From assembly GCA_934541015.1 (NCBI GenBank), contig CAKTDC010000003.1, positions 1 through 64,000 of the forward strand: a stretch of 64,000 bases of DNA, written 5' to 3'. Each line of letters starts with the position of its first letter. Position 1 is the stretch's first letter. Source of the DNA: an uncultured Luteimonas sp. Lineage in GTDB: Bacteria; Pseudomonadota; Gammaproteobacteria; Xanthomonadales; Xanthomonadaceae. The translations under genes were made by a program, and so were the position numbers. The notes beneath the pieces were generated by a model. It was not told where the DNA came from. It searched no databases and saw nothing but the letters and a program-made list of their open reading frames with translations. Below, piece by piece: positions 11,746 to 23,400 of this stretch.

Positions 11746-12834
11746 TCAGGCCTCGTGCCTGCGCCCGTCCACCGGATCGAAGAAGTGCAGGCGCCGGCCA
11801 TCGATCCGCAGCGGCAGCGCGCTTCCGGGAACGGGCAGATCCTGCGGCGGCAGGCGCACCACCAGCGGCCTGTCGCCCAGGCGCAGGTTGACGAAGGTTT
11901 CGCTTCCCACCGGCTCGACCACTTCCACCACCGGCACGAGGTCGGCCTGGCCATCCTCTGCCCGGCGCATGTCCTCCGGGCGCACGCCGACATGCCAGTC
12001 GCGCCCGAGCGCGCCGGCCGGCAGCTGCGCGTCCTGCGGCAGCGCGATCCGCATGCCGTCGTCCATCCGCAGCTGCAGCCCGCCCTCGGCCACCAGGGTG
12101 CCGCTGAACAGGTTCATCGCCGGGCTGCCGAGGAAGCCGGCCACGAACAGGTTGGCCGGCCGGCGGTAGATCGCCATCGGCACATCGATCTGCTGGATCT
12201 CGCCCGCGTCCATCACCACGATACGCTGGCCGAGCGTCATCGCCTCGACCTGGTCGTGGGTGACGTAGATCATCGTGGTTGCGAGCCTGCGGTGCAGCCG
12301 CGCGATCTCCACCCGCATGCCCGCGCGCAGCTTGGCGTCGAGGTTGGACAGCGGCTCATCGAGCAGGAACACCTGCGGCTGGCGCACCAGCGCGCGTCCG
12401 AGCGCCACGCGCTGGCGCTGGCCGCCCGAGAGCTGCCCCGGCTTGCGCGCGAGCAGCGGCTCCAGCTCAAGCATGCGCGCGGCCTGCGCGACCCGGTCGG
12501 CGACCGCCTGCCGGTCGGCGCCGCGCAGCTTCAGCCCGAAGGCCAGGTTTCCGGCCACGCTCATGTGCGGATACAGGGCGTAGCTCTGGAACACCATGGC
12601 GATGTCGCGATCCTTTGGTGCCACCTCGTTGACCACGCGCTCACCGATGCGCAGGGTGCCCGAGGTGATCGCCTCCAGCCCCGCGATCATCCGCAGCAGG
12701 GTCGACTTGCCGCAGCCCGACGGCCCGACCAGCACCAGCAGTTCGCCGTCGGCGGCTTCGAAGCTGGCGCCGGCAACACCGACGTGGCCGTCGGGATAGA
12801 CCTTGCGCAGGTTGTCGAGCAGTACGCGCGCCAT
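11746..12834 (-). CDS. Carbohydrate ABC transporter ATP-binding protein (UgpC/MsmX type)
   Basis: ATPase of a CUT1 sugar importer, 362 residues. It has Walker A (GPSGCGKST), Q-loop (FQSYALYPHM), signature (LSGGQRQRVALGRAL), Walker B (VFLLDEPLSNLDAKLR), H-loop (YVTHDQVEAMT) and a C-terminal TOBE/MalK regulatory region containing GVRPEDM. The start at 12834 has a strong GGAGGCGAG Shine-Dalgarno; the open frame extends 32 codons further without support. The permeases and binding protein at 23.8-26.9 kb lack their own ATPase, so this is the likely energiser. A LacI-type operator lies 125 bp upstream, in the region shared with the divergent zwf operon. Confidence 0.93.
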   Translation of the reverse strand: MARVLLDNLRKVYPDGHVGVAGASFEAADGELLVLVGPSGCGKSTLLRMIAGLEAITSGTLRIGERVVNEVAPKDRDIAMVFQSYALYPHMSVAGNLAFGLKLRGADRQAVADRVAQAARMLELEPLLARKPGQLSGGQRQRVALGRALVRQPQVFLLDEPLSNLDAKLRAGMRVEIARLHRRLATTMIYVTHDQVEAMTLGQRIVVMDAGEIQQIDVPMAIYRRPANLFVAGFLGSPAMNLFSGTLVAEGGLQLRMDDGMRIALPQDAQLPAGALGRDWHVGVRPEDMRRAEDGQADLVPVVEVVEPVGSETFVNLRLGDRPLVVRLPPQDLPVPGSALPLRIDGRRLHFFDPVDGRRHEA

Positions 12835-12958
12835 CTCGCCTCCGCCGGAATTCCATCCTGGATCATGCGGCGCGGACGCGCATCGAATACGAATGCACAG
12901 CCGCCGCAGACCATCGTTCCGCGCATACACTGGCCCGGATGATTGCGGTATTCTGGCA

Positions 12959-12972
12959 TGTAATCGTTTTCA
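12959..12972. promoter_or_regulatory. Predicted LacI-family operator between ugpC-like gene and zwf
   Basis: TGTAATCGTTTTCA, identical to the site upstream of the GH3 gene. It sits at the centre of a longer dyad whose outer arms TGGCATG and CATGCCA are perfectly complementary. It lies in the 300-bp divergent region between the ABC ATPase (minus strand) and zwf (plus strand). It could therefore act on either or both. Confidence 0.7.
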
Positions 12973-13135
12973 TGCCATTGGTTGCGGCGCAACACAGGAA
13001 ACGGGGCCCGACGCGTCGGCTTTCCGGCAAGACCTTCCGCTGTCCCGAAGGCTTCCTGCATGGCGCCGCCACCGCCGGACAGCCCGCGGCCCGCGCCATG
13101 CAGGGTCGCTCCTACTGGATTGCCGACCCGACGCC

Positions 13136-14581
13136 ATGATGACGCCAGCCGCCCGATCCCCTGCCCCGATGCTCGACTCCCTGCTGCTGTTCGGCGCCAC
13201 CGGCGACCTCGCGCAGCGCTACCTGTTCCCGTCGCTGATGCACCTGCTGCGCGACCGGCTGCTGCCGCCGGACTTCCGCGTCATCGCCATCGGCCGCACC
13301 GAGCACGACGACGACGGTTTCCGCGCCTGGCTGCGCGAGCGCATCGGCGACGGCGACCCGCGCGCCGACGGACCGCTGGACGACCTGCTCGCCCGCACCC
13401 GCTACCACGCGCTCGACCTCAACGACGCCGCAGCGATGTCCACGCTGCTGTCGCCCTACGCCGGGCGCCCGGCGGTCAGCTACCTGTCGACGCCACCCAA
13501 CCTGTTCGAACCGGCCTGCAGCGGGCTCAAGGCCGCCGGTCTGCTGGAGCCGCCGTCGCGGCTGGTGCTGGAGAAGCCGATCGGCCACGACCTGGCGTCC
13601 GCGCGCAGGATCGACGCCACGCTCAAGGCGGCGCTGGACGAGTCGCGGATCTTCCGCATCGACCACTACCTGGGCAAGGCGCCGGTGCAGAACCTGATGG
13701 CGCTGCGCTTCGGCAATACCCTGCTCGAGGCCGTGTGGGAGCGCCGCTGGATCGAATCGGTCGACATCATGGTCGCCGAGACCGCCGGCGTGGACGGACG
13801 CGAGGGCTATTACGCCGACTACGGCGCGCTGCGCGACATGGTCCAGAACCACATGCTGCAGCTGCTGGCGCTGATCGCGATGGAGCCGCCGGCCGCGCTC
13901 GATGCCGACAGCGTGCGCGACGAGAAGCGCAAGGTGCTGCGCGCGCTGCGGCCCATGGCCGCGGCCGACGTCGGCGTGGACAGCGTGCGCGGCCGCTACG
14001 GCGCCGGCGTGGTCGAGGGCGCGGCGGTGAAGGGATTCAGCGCCACCGCCGAGGTCGAGACCTTCGTCGGCCTGCGCGCCTGGATCGACAACTGGCGCTG
14101 GGCCGGGGTGCCGTTCCGGCTGGTCACCGGCAAGCGCATGCCCTCGCGCACCACCGAGGTGCGCATCCACTTCAAGCCGGTCACGCACTGGCTGTTCGAC
14201 CGCCCCGACCGCGAGCGCGCCGCCCCCAACACCCTGCGCATGCGGCTGCAGCCGGAGGAGACCATCGAGCTGGGCCTGATGGGCAGCCTGGCCGCGCCCG
14301 AGTGGGGTGCGACCGAGCTGCTGCCGATGTCGCTGGACCTGGCGATGCTGCCGCCCAAGCGCCGCATCGCCTACGAGCGGCTGATGATCGACGCGCTCAA
14401 GGGCGACCAGACCCTGTTCGTGCGCGACGACGAGGTCGAGGCCGCCTGGCGCTGGATCGACAGCGTCAGCGACGCCTGGCGCGAAGCCGGCACGCCGGTG
14501 GTCGAGTACCCGGCCGGGTCGTGGGGACCGCCCGACGCGCAGCCGTTCCTGCCGCGTCCGGTGCCCGGAGCGAAGAAATGA
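13136..14581 (+). CDS. zwf: Glucose-6-phosphate 1-dehydrogenase
   Basis: Oxidises glucose 6-phosphate to 6-phosphoglucono-lactone, the entry to the Entner-Doudoroff and pentose phosphate routes. The 481-residue protein has the nucleotide-binding GATGDLAQRYLFPSL near the N-terminus, EKPIGHDLASA, and the active-site RIDHYLGKAPVQNL with the catalytic His. The proposed start is ATG at 13136 (or the adjacent one at 13139). The alternative 13169 (MLDSLLLFGATGD) is also possible, and no site has a clear Shine-Dalgarno. It is the first gene of zwf-glk-pgl-edd-eda, and its stop overlaps the glk start as ATGA. Confidence 0.95.
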   Translation: MMTPAARSPAPMLDSLLLFGATGDLAQRYLFPSLMHLLRDRLLPPDFRVIAIGRTEHDDDGFRAWLRERIGDGDPRADGPLDDLLARTRYHALDLNDAAAMSTLLSPYAGRPAVSYLSTPPNLFEPACSGLKAAGLLEPPSRLVLEKPIGHDLASARRIDATLKAALDESRIFRIDHYLGKAPVQNLMALRFGNTLLEAVWERRWIESVDIMVAETAGVDGREGYYADYGALRDMVQNHMLQLLALIAMEPPAALDADSVRDEKRKVLRALRPMAAADVGVDSVRGRYGAGVVEGAAVKGFSATAEVETFVGLRAWIDNWRWAGVPFRLVTGKRMPSRTTEVRIHFKPVTHWLFDRPDRERAAPNTLRMRLQPEETIELGLMGSLAAPEWGATELLPMSLDLAMLPPKRRIAYERLMIDALKGDQTLFVRDDEVEAAWRWIDSVSDAWREAGTPVVEYPAGSWGPPDAQPFLPRPVPGAKK

Positions 14582-15597
14582 GCGCCGCCGCCGCGCCGGC
14601 GCCGCCCGTGCTGCTGGCCGACATCGGCGGCACCAACGCCCGCTTCGCCCTGGCCGACACCGGCGCCGGGCAGCCGCTGCTCGCCGACACGGTGCAGGCG
14701 TTCGCGGTCGCCGACTTCCCCTCGCTCGCCGAGGCGGCGCGCCACTACCTGGACGTCTCCGGACACGCCGACGCCGGCATCGACGAGGCGGTGTTCGCGG
14801 TCGCCGGCCGCGTCGAGGGCGACCAGGCGCGCATCACCAACCACCCGTGGGTGATCTCGCGCCCGCGCACGCAGGCGCAGCTGGGCTTCGCGCACATCGC
14901 GCTGATCAATGACTTTGCCGCCCAGGCGATGGCGATCCCGCTGCTGGAGGCCGCCGACGTGACGCCCGTCGGCGGCGTGTCCTGGGCCCCGGAAACGGCG
15001 CCCCGGCACCGCACCTATGCCATCCTCGGCCCCGGCACCGGGCTGGGCGTGGGCGCCCTGGTGATCCGCGAGGGGCGCCAGTATCCGCTCGAGACCGAGG
15101 GCGGCCACGTCAGCTTCCCGCCCGGCACGCCGGAGGAACTGGCGATCCTGGACCGGCTTTCGGCGCAGTTCGGACGCGTGTCGAACGAGCGCCTGGTCTG
15201 CGGGCCCGGCCTGGTCAACATCCACCGCGCGCTGAGCGAACTGGCCGGCGAGGATCCGGGTCCGATGCAGCCGGTCGACATCGCCACCGGCGCCCGCGCC
15301 GGTGATCCGCGCTGCATGCGCGCGGTCGACGTGTTCTGCGCGGTGTTCGGCGCCATCGCCGGCGACCTGGTGCTGACCCTGGGCGCCTGGGACGGCGTGT
15401 TCCTCACCGGCGGCCTGGTGCCGAAGATGCTCGATGAGCTGACCCACTCGGGATTCCGCCAGCGCTTCGAGCACAAGGGCAGGTTCTCGCCGAACATGGC
15501 CAAGGTGCCGTCGATGGCGGTGCTGCACCCCAACGCCGGCCTGCTCGGCGCCGCAGCGGTCGCGCAGCGCGCCAAGTTGAGGCAGGATTCGGGGTGA
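14578..15597 (+). CDS. glk: Glucokinase
   Basis: Phosphorylates free glucose with ATP. The 339-residue protein is of the proteobacterial Glk type. It begins with the phosphate-binding LLADIGGTNARFAL, then has INDFAAQAMAIPLL, the adenosine motif GPGTGLGVGALV, and the EGGHVSFPPGTPEE segment. It overlaps zwf by four bases and pgl by four bases, so the three are translationally coupled. In this locus it would feed glucose released from imported oligosaccharides into zwf. Confidence 0.94.
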   Translation: MSAAAAPAPPVLLADIGGTNARFALADTGAGQPLLADTVQAFAVADFPSLAEAARHYLDVSGHADAGIDEAVFAVAGRVEGDQARITNHPWVISRPRTQAQLGFAHIALINDFAAQAMAIPLLEAADVTPVGGVSWAPETAPRHRTYAILGPGTGLGVGALVIREGRQYPLETEGGHVSFPPGTPEELAILDRLSAQFGRVSNERLVCGPGLVNIHRALSELAGEDPGPMQPVDIATGARAGDPRCMRAVDVFCAVFGAIAGDLVLTLGAWDGVFLTGGLVPKMLDELTHSGFRQRFEHKGRFSPNMAKVPSMAVLHPNAGLLGAAAVAQRAKLRQDSG

Positions 15598-16349
15598 TGA
15601 ATCCCTCCCTGGCCACCGACGCAACCGATCCTCCGGGCTTCGACGACGGCACCGCGCCGCGCTTCCACGCCTACGAGTCGCGGATGCAGTGGACCTGGGG
15701 CGCGGCGATCTCGATCTCGTCGGCGCTGTCGCGCGACCTGCAGCGGCGGCCGCGGGCGCGCCTGTTGCTCTCGGGCGGCAGTACGCCGGCGCCGGTCTAC
15801 GAAGCGCTGTCCAAGGCGCCGCTGGACTGGGACCGGATCGACATCGCCCTGGTCGACGAGCGCTGGCTGCTGCCCGACGATCCCGACAGCAACGCGCGCC
15901 TGGTGCGCGAGTCGCTGCTGCAGAACAAGGCCGCCAATGCGCGCTTCGAAACCATCACCCGCCCCGGGCGCAGCATCGAGGAGGCGGTGAGCGTGGCCAG
16001 CCTGCACGCCAGCCACGCGCCGAGCGTGGTGGTGCTGGGCATGGGCGAGGACGGCCACACCGCGTCGCTGTTCCCGCGCATGCAGGGGCTGCAGCACGCA
16101 CTGGCCACGCGCTCGCCCTACGTTGCCGTCGACGCGACCGGCTGCGCCGGCGCCGGCCGCTTCCTGCGCCGGGTGAGCCTGACGCCCGCCGGACTGGAGC
16201 CGGCGCAGGCACGCATCCTGCTCATCCGCGGCAGCGCCAAGCGCGCGCTGTTCGAGCGCGCGCTCGAAAGCGACGACGCGACCGAATTCCCGGTGCGCAT
16301 CGCGTTCACCACCCCGGGCGCACAATTGAACGTCCACTGGTGTCCGTGA
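15594..16349 (+). CDS. pgl: 6-phosphogluconolactonase
   Basis: Hydrolyses 6-phosphogluconolactone to 6-phosphogluconate. The 251-residue protein is of the DevB/Pgl (NagB-like) family: [38 protein letters not shown] and [14 protein letters not shown] are the conserved blocks. The start overlaps the glk stop (ATGATGA). A 73-bp gap separates it from edd. The position in the operon fits the reaction order. Confidence 0.94.
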   Translation: MMNPSLATDATDPPGFDDGTAPRFHAYESRMQWTWGAAISISSALSRDLQRRPRARLLLSGGSTPAPVYEALSKAPLDWDRIDIALVDERWLLPDDPDSNARLVRESLLQNKAANARFETITRPGRSIEEAVSVASLHASHAPSVVVLGMGEDGHTASLFPRMQGLQHALATRSPYVAVDATGCAGAGRFLRRVSLTPAGLEPAQARILLIRGSAKRALFERALESDDATEFPVRIAFTTPGAQLNVHWCP

Positions 16350-16422
16350 GCACGATCGCCGCGGACGCGGCCGCCAGACCCGCCCACTCGCCAAGCCGGG
16401 CGCGTCCCGGCCCCGGACAGCC

Positions 16423-18338
<1,916 letters not shown>

Positions 18339-18339
<1 letters not shown>

Positions 18340-18995
18340 TGTCGATCGATGCCCTGCAGCTGCGCGCCGACCGGATGCTGCGCGACGCCGGCATCATGCC
18401 GGTGCTCACCGTGGACAGCGTCGAGCAGGGACTGCGCATGGCCGAAGCCCTGGCCGAAGGCGGCCTGACCACGCTGGAGCTGACCCTGCGCACGCCAGCG
18501 GCGCTGGCCGCGCTGTCGGCGATGAAGCAGGCGCAGCCGCAGCTGCTGATCGGCGCCGGGACGGTGCTGTCGCCGCAGCAGGTGCAATCGTCGATCGACG
18601 CCGGCGCCGATTTCCTGGTCACCCCCGGTACCCCGCCGGCGCTGGCCGAAGCGCTCGCCGCGGCGCCGGTCCCGGCCGTGCCCGGCGCCGCCACGCCCGG
18701 CGAATTCGTCGCCCTGCTCGGCCACGGCTTCCGCGTGTGCAAGCTCTTCCCCGCCGGCGTGCTCGGCGGACCCGCCATGGCGCGCGCGCTGGCCGGCCCC
18801 TTCCCCGAACTGCAGCTGTGCGCCAACGGCGGCGTCAGCGAAGCCAGCGCCGCCGGCTACCTCGCCGAGCCCAACGTGGTCTGCGTCGGCGGCTCTTGGA
18901 TGCTGTCGAAGGACTGGGTGGCCGCGGGCGAGTGGCACAGGGTGCGCGCGAGCGCGGCCGCCGCGGCAGCGATCGTCGCCGGACTGCGGCGCTGA
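18339..18995 (+). CDS. eda: KDPG aldolase (2-dehydro-3-deoxyphosphogluconate aldolase)
   Basis: Cleaves KDPG to pyruvate and glyceraldehyde 3-phosphate, completing the pathway. The 218-residue protein shows GIMPVLTVDS, the catalytic Glu in TLELTLRTPAAL, GAGTVLSPQQV, FLVTPGTPPAL, and the Schiff-base Lys in RVCKLFPAGVLGG. A single TIM barrel of normal length. The start ATG overlaps the edd stop by one base. Last gene of the five-gene operon. Confidence 0.95.
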
Positions 18996-19000
18996 AGACG

Positions 19001-19726
19001 GTGAAGCCCGGCCCCGGCAATCCTGTCGTCCCGGTCCGGGCCGCGGGCTTCCGCTGGCGTTGCTGGCGCCGGGGAGCTTCCGGCGCTGGCCGCACGGAGC
19101 GATCCGCCGCAGCTCCGGCCGCACTCGCCCTGGCGCTGCTTCCGGGATGCCTGGCCGGCTGCGGCGCGCCATCCGGAGACGCCGCCGCGCCGGGGGCCGC
19201 CCGGACCACGGTGACGCCGCTGCAGGGCATCCCCGGGAGTGCCGACACCCGCCTCTACCTCGTTGCCGGCCTGCGCGGCACGATTCCGCGCGGCGACGAG
19301 CTGCTGGTGATGGTGCACGGACCGGCGGCGAAGGAGTCGCGGGTCCAGCGGGAATACGTGGAAAAGGGCCAGTCCAGCCTGCGCCGCTGGCTCGACGGGC
19401 AGGCGGATGAGCCGGAAGCGGGAGATGGCGGGGAAACATCGGCCGACCGCCACCAGAAGGTCCCAGACCTGGACGACGCCAGCGGAAGCCGGTTCTATTA
19501 TTTCGAACGCACCGCGGCGGACGGATGGCGGCTGCTGGCGATCTGCGCCGGCGCCGGCACCGACGATCCGGCTGCCGCGGAGGAACCGCCGCGGCCCGCA
19601 ACCTGCAGCGTCAGCTACCCGCTGGACGGGCGGACAGTGACCTTCCGGCTGGACGAGCCGGTCCTGCTGTCCGATCGCCATGACAGGATCCGCCGCCACG
19701 TGCTGTCGGCCCTCGCCAAACCCTGA
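19001..19726 (+). CDS. Putative lipoprotein of unknown function
   Basis: I do not recognise this protein. The open frame holds a hydrophobic stretch ending in a lipobox-like LAGC, followed by a hydrophilic chain that contains LVAGLRGTIPRGDELLVMVHGP and FYYFERTAADGWRLLAICAG. It would be an outer- or inner-membrane lipoprotein of about 180 mature residues. There is no ATG between the eda stop and the lipobox in this frame. I chose the GTG at 19001, six bases after eda, giving 241 residues with an unusually long, Arg-rich pre-lipobox segment. The true start may be a later rare codon. Existence moderate, start poor. Confidence 0.5.
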   Translation: MKPGPGNPVVPVRAAGFRWRCWRRGASGAGRTERSAAAPAALALALLPGCLAGCGAPSGDAAAPGAARTTVTPLQGIPGSADTRLYLVAGLRGTIPRGDELLVMVHGPAAKESRVQREYVEKGQSSLRRWLDGQADEPEAGDGGETSADRHQKVPDLDDASGSRFYYFERTAADGWRLLAICAGAGTDDPAAAEEPPRPATCSVSYPLDGRTVTFRLDEPVLLSDRHDRIRRHVLSALAKP

Positions 19727-19729
19727 AAC

Positions 19730-19777
19730 TGGTGTCAGGGACAATTGTTCCTGGTCCACAGATTGTCCCTGACACCA
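19730..19777. repeat. Perfect 16-bp inverted repeat between convergent genes
   Basis: Arms TGGTGTCAGGGACAAT (19730-19745) and its exact complement (19762-19777) flank a 16-base loop. It sits between the 3' ends of the lipoprotein gene and the convergent membrane-protein gene, so it could terminate both. It overlaps the last 14 codons of the minus-strand gene and supplies their sequence and stop. The arm sequence looks like a dispersed repeat of this family; I found one copy in the window. Confidence 0.8.
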
Positions 19778-20487
19778 TTTGCTGACAGCCGGTAGTCGCT
19801 CGCCCGCCACAGCGCCGCGTGCGCGAGGAGCCAGGCCACCAGTCCGAGGCCGAGCAGCCATTCGAGCGCGTTCTCGAAGCGGTCCTGGAAGTCGCTGCCG
19901 CCGGCCACGGCCAGCGCCACCAGGTGCGCCACGCCCAGCGCCAGCATCCAGCCGCAGACCAGGCGCAGCGCGAGCACGATGTGCCGGTGCCGGTCGAATC
20001 CGCGCAGGCCGCGCAGGAACAGCAGCTGGGCGAGGAAGCCGGCGCCGAAGAACACCACCACGCCGTTGCGGCGCAGCGCCCGGTAGATGTCGCCATCGGT
20101 GCCGAGGAAGGTGGCGTACACCGCCAGCGCCAGCGCCGCCAGCGTGCCCAGCCAGGCCAGGCCACGGCCGCGCCCACCCAGCCAGTGCGCCGACAGCCAC
20201 CAGTGCGCCGCCACCAGCAGCGCGCACGGCAGCACCAACAGGCGGAACAGGTGGTTGCCCAGGCCGTGGCGCGCGGCCCGGCTGATCGAGGTGCAGCCTT
20301 CCAGATAGGGAATGCAGGCGGGCACCCAGCCGTCGCGGATCGACAGCCACAGCGCCACGTGCACGGCCAGCGCCAGCACCGCGGCGATCGTCAGCGGCAG
20401 CGGCCACAGCGGCCAGCCCACGCCCTGCCCCCGCCCGCCTTCATCGGCTGCCGGAGCGCCGTCGCGCGGCTGGCCGGGGCCGCTCAT
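19735..20487 (-). CDS. Multi-pass membrane protein, possibly Frag1/DRAM/Sfk1-like
   Basis: A 250-residue inner-membrane protein with about six hydrophobic segments (for example LTIAAVLALAVHVALWLS, LLVLPCALLVAAHWWL, LAWLGTLAALALAVYATFLG and VVVFFGAGFLAQLLFL). The periplasmic loop after helix 1 holds CIPYLEGCTSISRAARHG, which recalls Frag1/DRAM/Sfk1-type proteins, but I am not certain of the family. The start at 20487 overlaps the stop of the upstream glycosidase gene (ATGA). The C-terminal residues SANGVRDNLWTRNNCP come from the inverted repeat at 19730-19777, so the native end may have been replaced. Function unknown. Confidence 0.75.
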   Translation of the reverse strand: MSGPGQPRDGAPAADEGGRGQGVGWPLWPLPLTIAAVLALAVHVALWLSIRDGWVPACIPYLEGCTSISRAARHGLGNHLFRLLVLPCALLVAAHWWLSAHWLGGRGRGLAWLGTLAALALAVYATFLGTDGDIYRALRRNGVVVFFGAGFLAQLLFLRGLRGFDRHRHIVLALRLVCGWMLALGVAHLVALAVAGGSDFQDRFENALEWLLGLGLVAWLLAHAALWRASDYRLSANGVRDNLWTRNNCP

Positions 20488-23400
20488 TCGAGCGCGATCT
20501 CGACCCTGGCCGGCAGCCGCAGGAGGCGCAGCTCGCGGCCTTCCCACTGCACCGGCACGCCGTCGATGCTGGCCGCCCCCGGCTCGCCGTCATAGGGCCA
20601 GGGCAGCACCAGGCCGCCCGCGGGAACGGCCAGCCCCTCCTTCACCTCCAGCAGCAGCTTTCCGTCGCGCTCGCGCAGGGCGTAGGCCAGCTCGCCCTCG
20701 GGCATGCGCAGTCCCGCCAAGGCAACGCCCTCCCCCGCCAGCCACGCCGGCGGGATGCCGGCCGCCAGCACCAGGCTGGCGTCGGCTTCGCGCGGGTAGG
20801 CGAACATCTCCAGCGCCGAGCGCATGAAGTCCGAGGCCACCCAGGCGTGCGGCAGGTCGCCGAGGAAGAAGCTTTCGCGCGGGGTGCTGCTGACCACTTC
20901 GCCCCACTGGTTCCAGGCCTGCGGCGTGCGGTGGCCGAAGAACCAGTCGAACACCTGCTTCGCCCGGCCGCGCCAGCCCAGGCGCACCATCGCCGCGACG
21001 TTGCGCCATTCGTAGGGCGTGTAGTCCTTCCACGCCTGCCTGCCGTCGCGGCGATCGGCGAAGTGCGTCCAGTAGCGCTCGAACGTGTTTTTCAGCAGCT
21101 CCTGCGGCAGCCACGCCTGCTCGCCGCCGGGTGCGAGCGCGATGGTGGTGGAGGTGGGATCGAAATCGCCCAGCTCCGCGGCGCCGGGCAGGTAGTCGAT
21201 GCCGTGCGCGCGGGTCGCGGCGAGCAGAGAAGCCATCAGGTCGGCGCGGAACTGGTCGCGTGCCGCGACCAGGCGCGGCAGCTCCCCGGTCCTGCCCAGC
21301 GCGGTGGCCACCTCGACGGCATCCTTGTATCCGCGCAGCGCCCAGAAGTTGTCCCAGTACGAGTGCATCGGCTTGGCCGAATAGCCCTCGTGGCTGATCG
21401 ACGCCGGCATCATCCCGTAGAAGGCCGGATCGAGCGCGCGGTTGGCCGCGGTGCGCTCGCTGGCACGCAGCACCTCCATGTACCCGAACGCCGCCTGCAC
21501 GTGCGGCCACATCCGCTCCAGGAACGCGGTATCGCCGGTGTAGCGCCAGTACTCGGCGATGGCATGGATCAGCTGGCCATGGCTGTCGTTCTCCGGCACC
21601 GGATCGCTGCCGCGGTCGTCGACGCAGCACGGCACCATGCCGTTGTCGAACTGGTATGGCGCGTACCACTCCAGGTAGTCCCGCACCACCTCCGGGCGGC
21701 CCATGCGCAACAGCCCTTCGGAAATCATCGCGCCGTCGCGGATCCAGCTACGCGCGTAGGAGCGCGTGCCCGGCTGCAGCCGCGGGCCAATGCGCGAGAT
21801 CAGCATGTGCGCGAGCGCGGTGCGCAGCGCGTTCGCCGTCGCCTGCGCTTCCGGCGGGCCGTCGATGCGCACCTGGTCGAGCTTGCGCCGCCACTCGTCC
21901 GCGACCACCTCCTGCAGCGATCCCGCATCCCACCAGCGCCGCGCCAGCGCCGCGGTCCCGGTCAGCGGCACCATCACCTCGATGGTCCGGCTCTCGAACG
22001 GGCGCAGCGCGATCTCGTACAGCAGCGCGCCCGAGGCCAGGCCGGTGTCGTCCTGTACCCGCCTGGCCGCCGGCAGCCGGCCGCTGTCGAGGTGTGCGGC
22101 GGCCATGCCGGCATCGAAGACGGTGGCGAAGCTGCGGTCCGGGATCTGCTTGGCATAGACCCGCGCCACGCCGTCGACCTGGACCGTGCCGCCATCGAAC
22201 GCCAGCGACCCGATCCGGCTCACCCCGCCGATGGTGTTGAGGAACTGCCCGGGCGCATTGACCTGGAACGGCTGCACCGCCAGCGCCAGGGTGTACCTGC
22301 GCGCCTTGCCGCCGGGATTGGCCAGCCGGTAGCGCACCACCAGCTGCGACTCGCGCGGGCGCCCGTGAGCGAAGGCGGTGACCTGCAGGTCCAGGTCCTC
22401 GCGCGTCCAGTGCACGGTGGGGATCGGCAGGTAGCCGTCCTGCAGCGACTGCGTCACCTGCACGTCGGCCCAGGTCGCGAGCCGTCCGTCGACACGCAGG
22501 AACGGCTCCAGGCTGAAGCCGCCCCTGGCCACTTCCACCGCGCCGTCCTCGCCGATCAGGCCCTGCTGCAGCCCGCCGTCGAGCCCCAGGATGGTCCAGT
22601 ACGGCTGCTCGCCGCTGAAGCCGCGCGGAAACAGGCCGCGGCGCGAGGCAGCGGCAACGGCCTCGATGAAGTCGTTGGGATGGGCCGCGAACGCCAGCGG
22701 CTGCAGTTCCACCTCGCCCAGCGCGAAGCCTTCGCCCGGGCCGTCGATCAGGTCGAGCGCGACGTAGCGCGCCTCCGACTCCGGCAGCGCGATCCAGTCG
22801 GTGCCACCGTTGCCGGCGCGCACGCGGCTGACCCGTCGCCAGCGCTGGCCGTCTTCCGACAGCTCCACCTCGTAGCGCGAGGCGTGGCCGCCCTCCTTCC
22901 AGTCGAGCCGCAGGCCGCCGAACTCGCGCGTGCGGCCCAGATCGAGCACGATCCGCTGCGGATCGTCCGGCGCCCGCCAGGCCGTCGCCGGATCGCCGTC
23001 GAACAGCACCGACGCATCGTTCGCCGGAACCGTCGACTCGGCCGCAACCGGCCGCAGTGGCGTACCGTCGTCGACCGGAAGCGCCTCGAACAGCAGGCTG
23101 TCGAAGCACACCGTGCCGCGGCCGCCGGCGTTGTTGTTGATGGTGAACTCGAGCTTCCCGCTGCGGCGCAGGGTCCTGTCCGGATCCGGCCCCCAGGCCT
23201 TGTCGATGTGGCGCCTGCGGTAGCGGACCTCGGTCCAGCCGCGCGGGAACTCGTAGCGCGGCCGGTTCACCCACCACACGTTGTCGCCGCTGGCGTCGAC
23301 CAGCTTGAACTGCAGGTCGTTCTTCGGCGAATCGCCGCGCAGCTGGAAGCTGAAGCGGTAGTTCTCCGGGTACTCCAGGGGCAGGTCGCGCTGGATGCCG

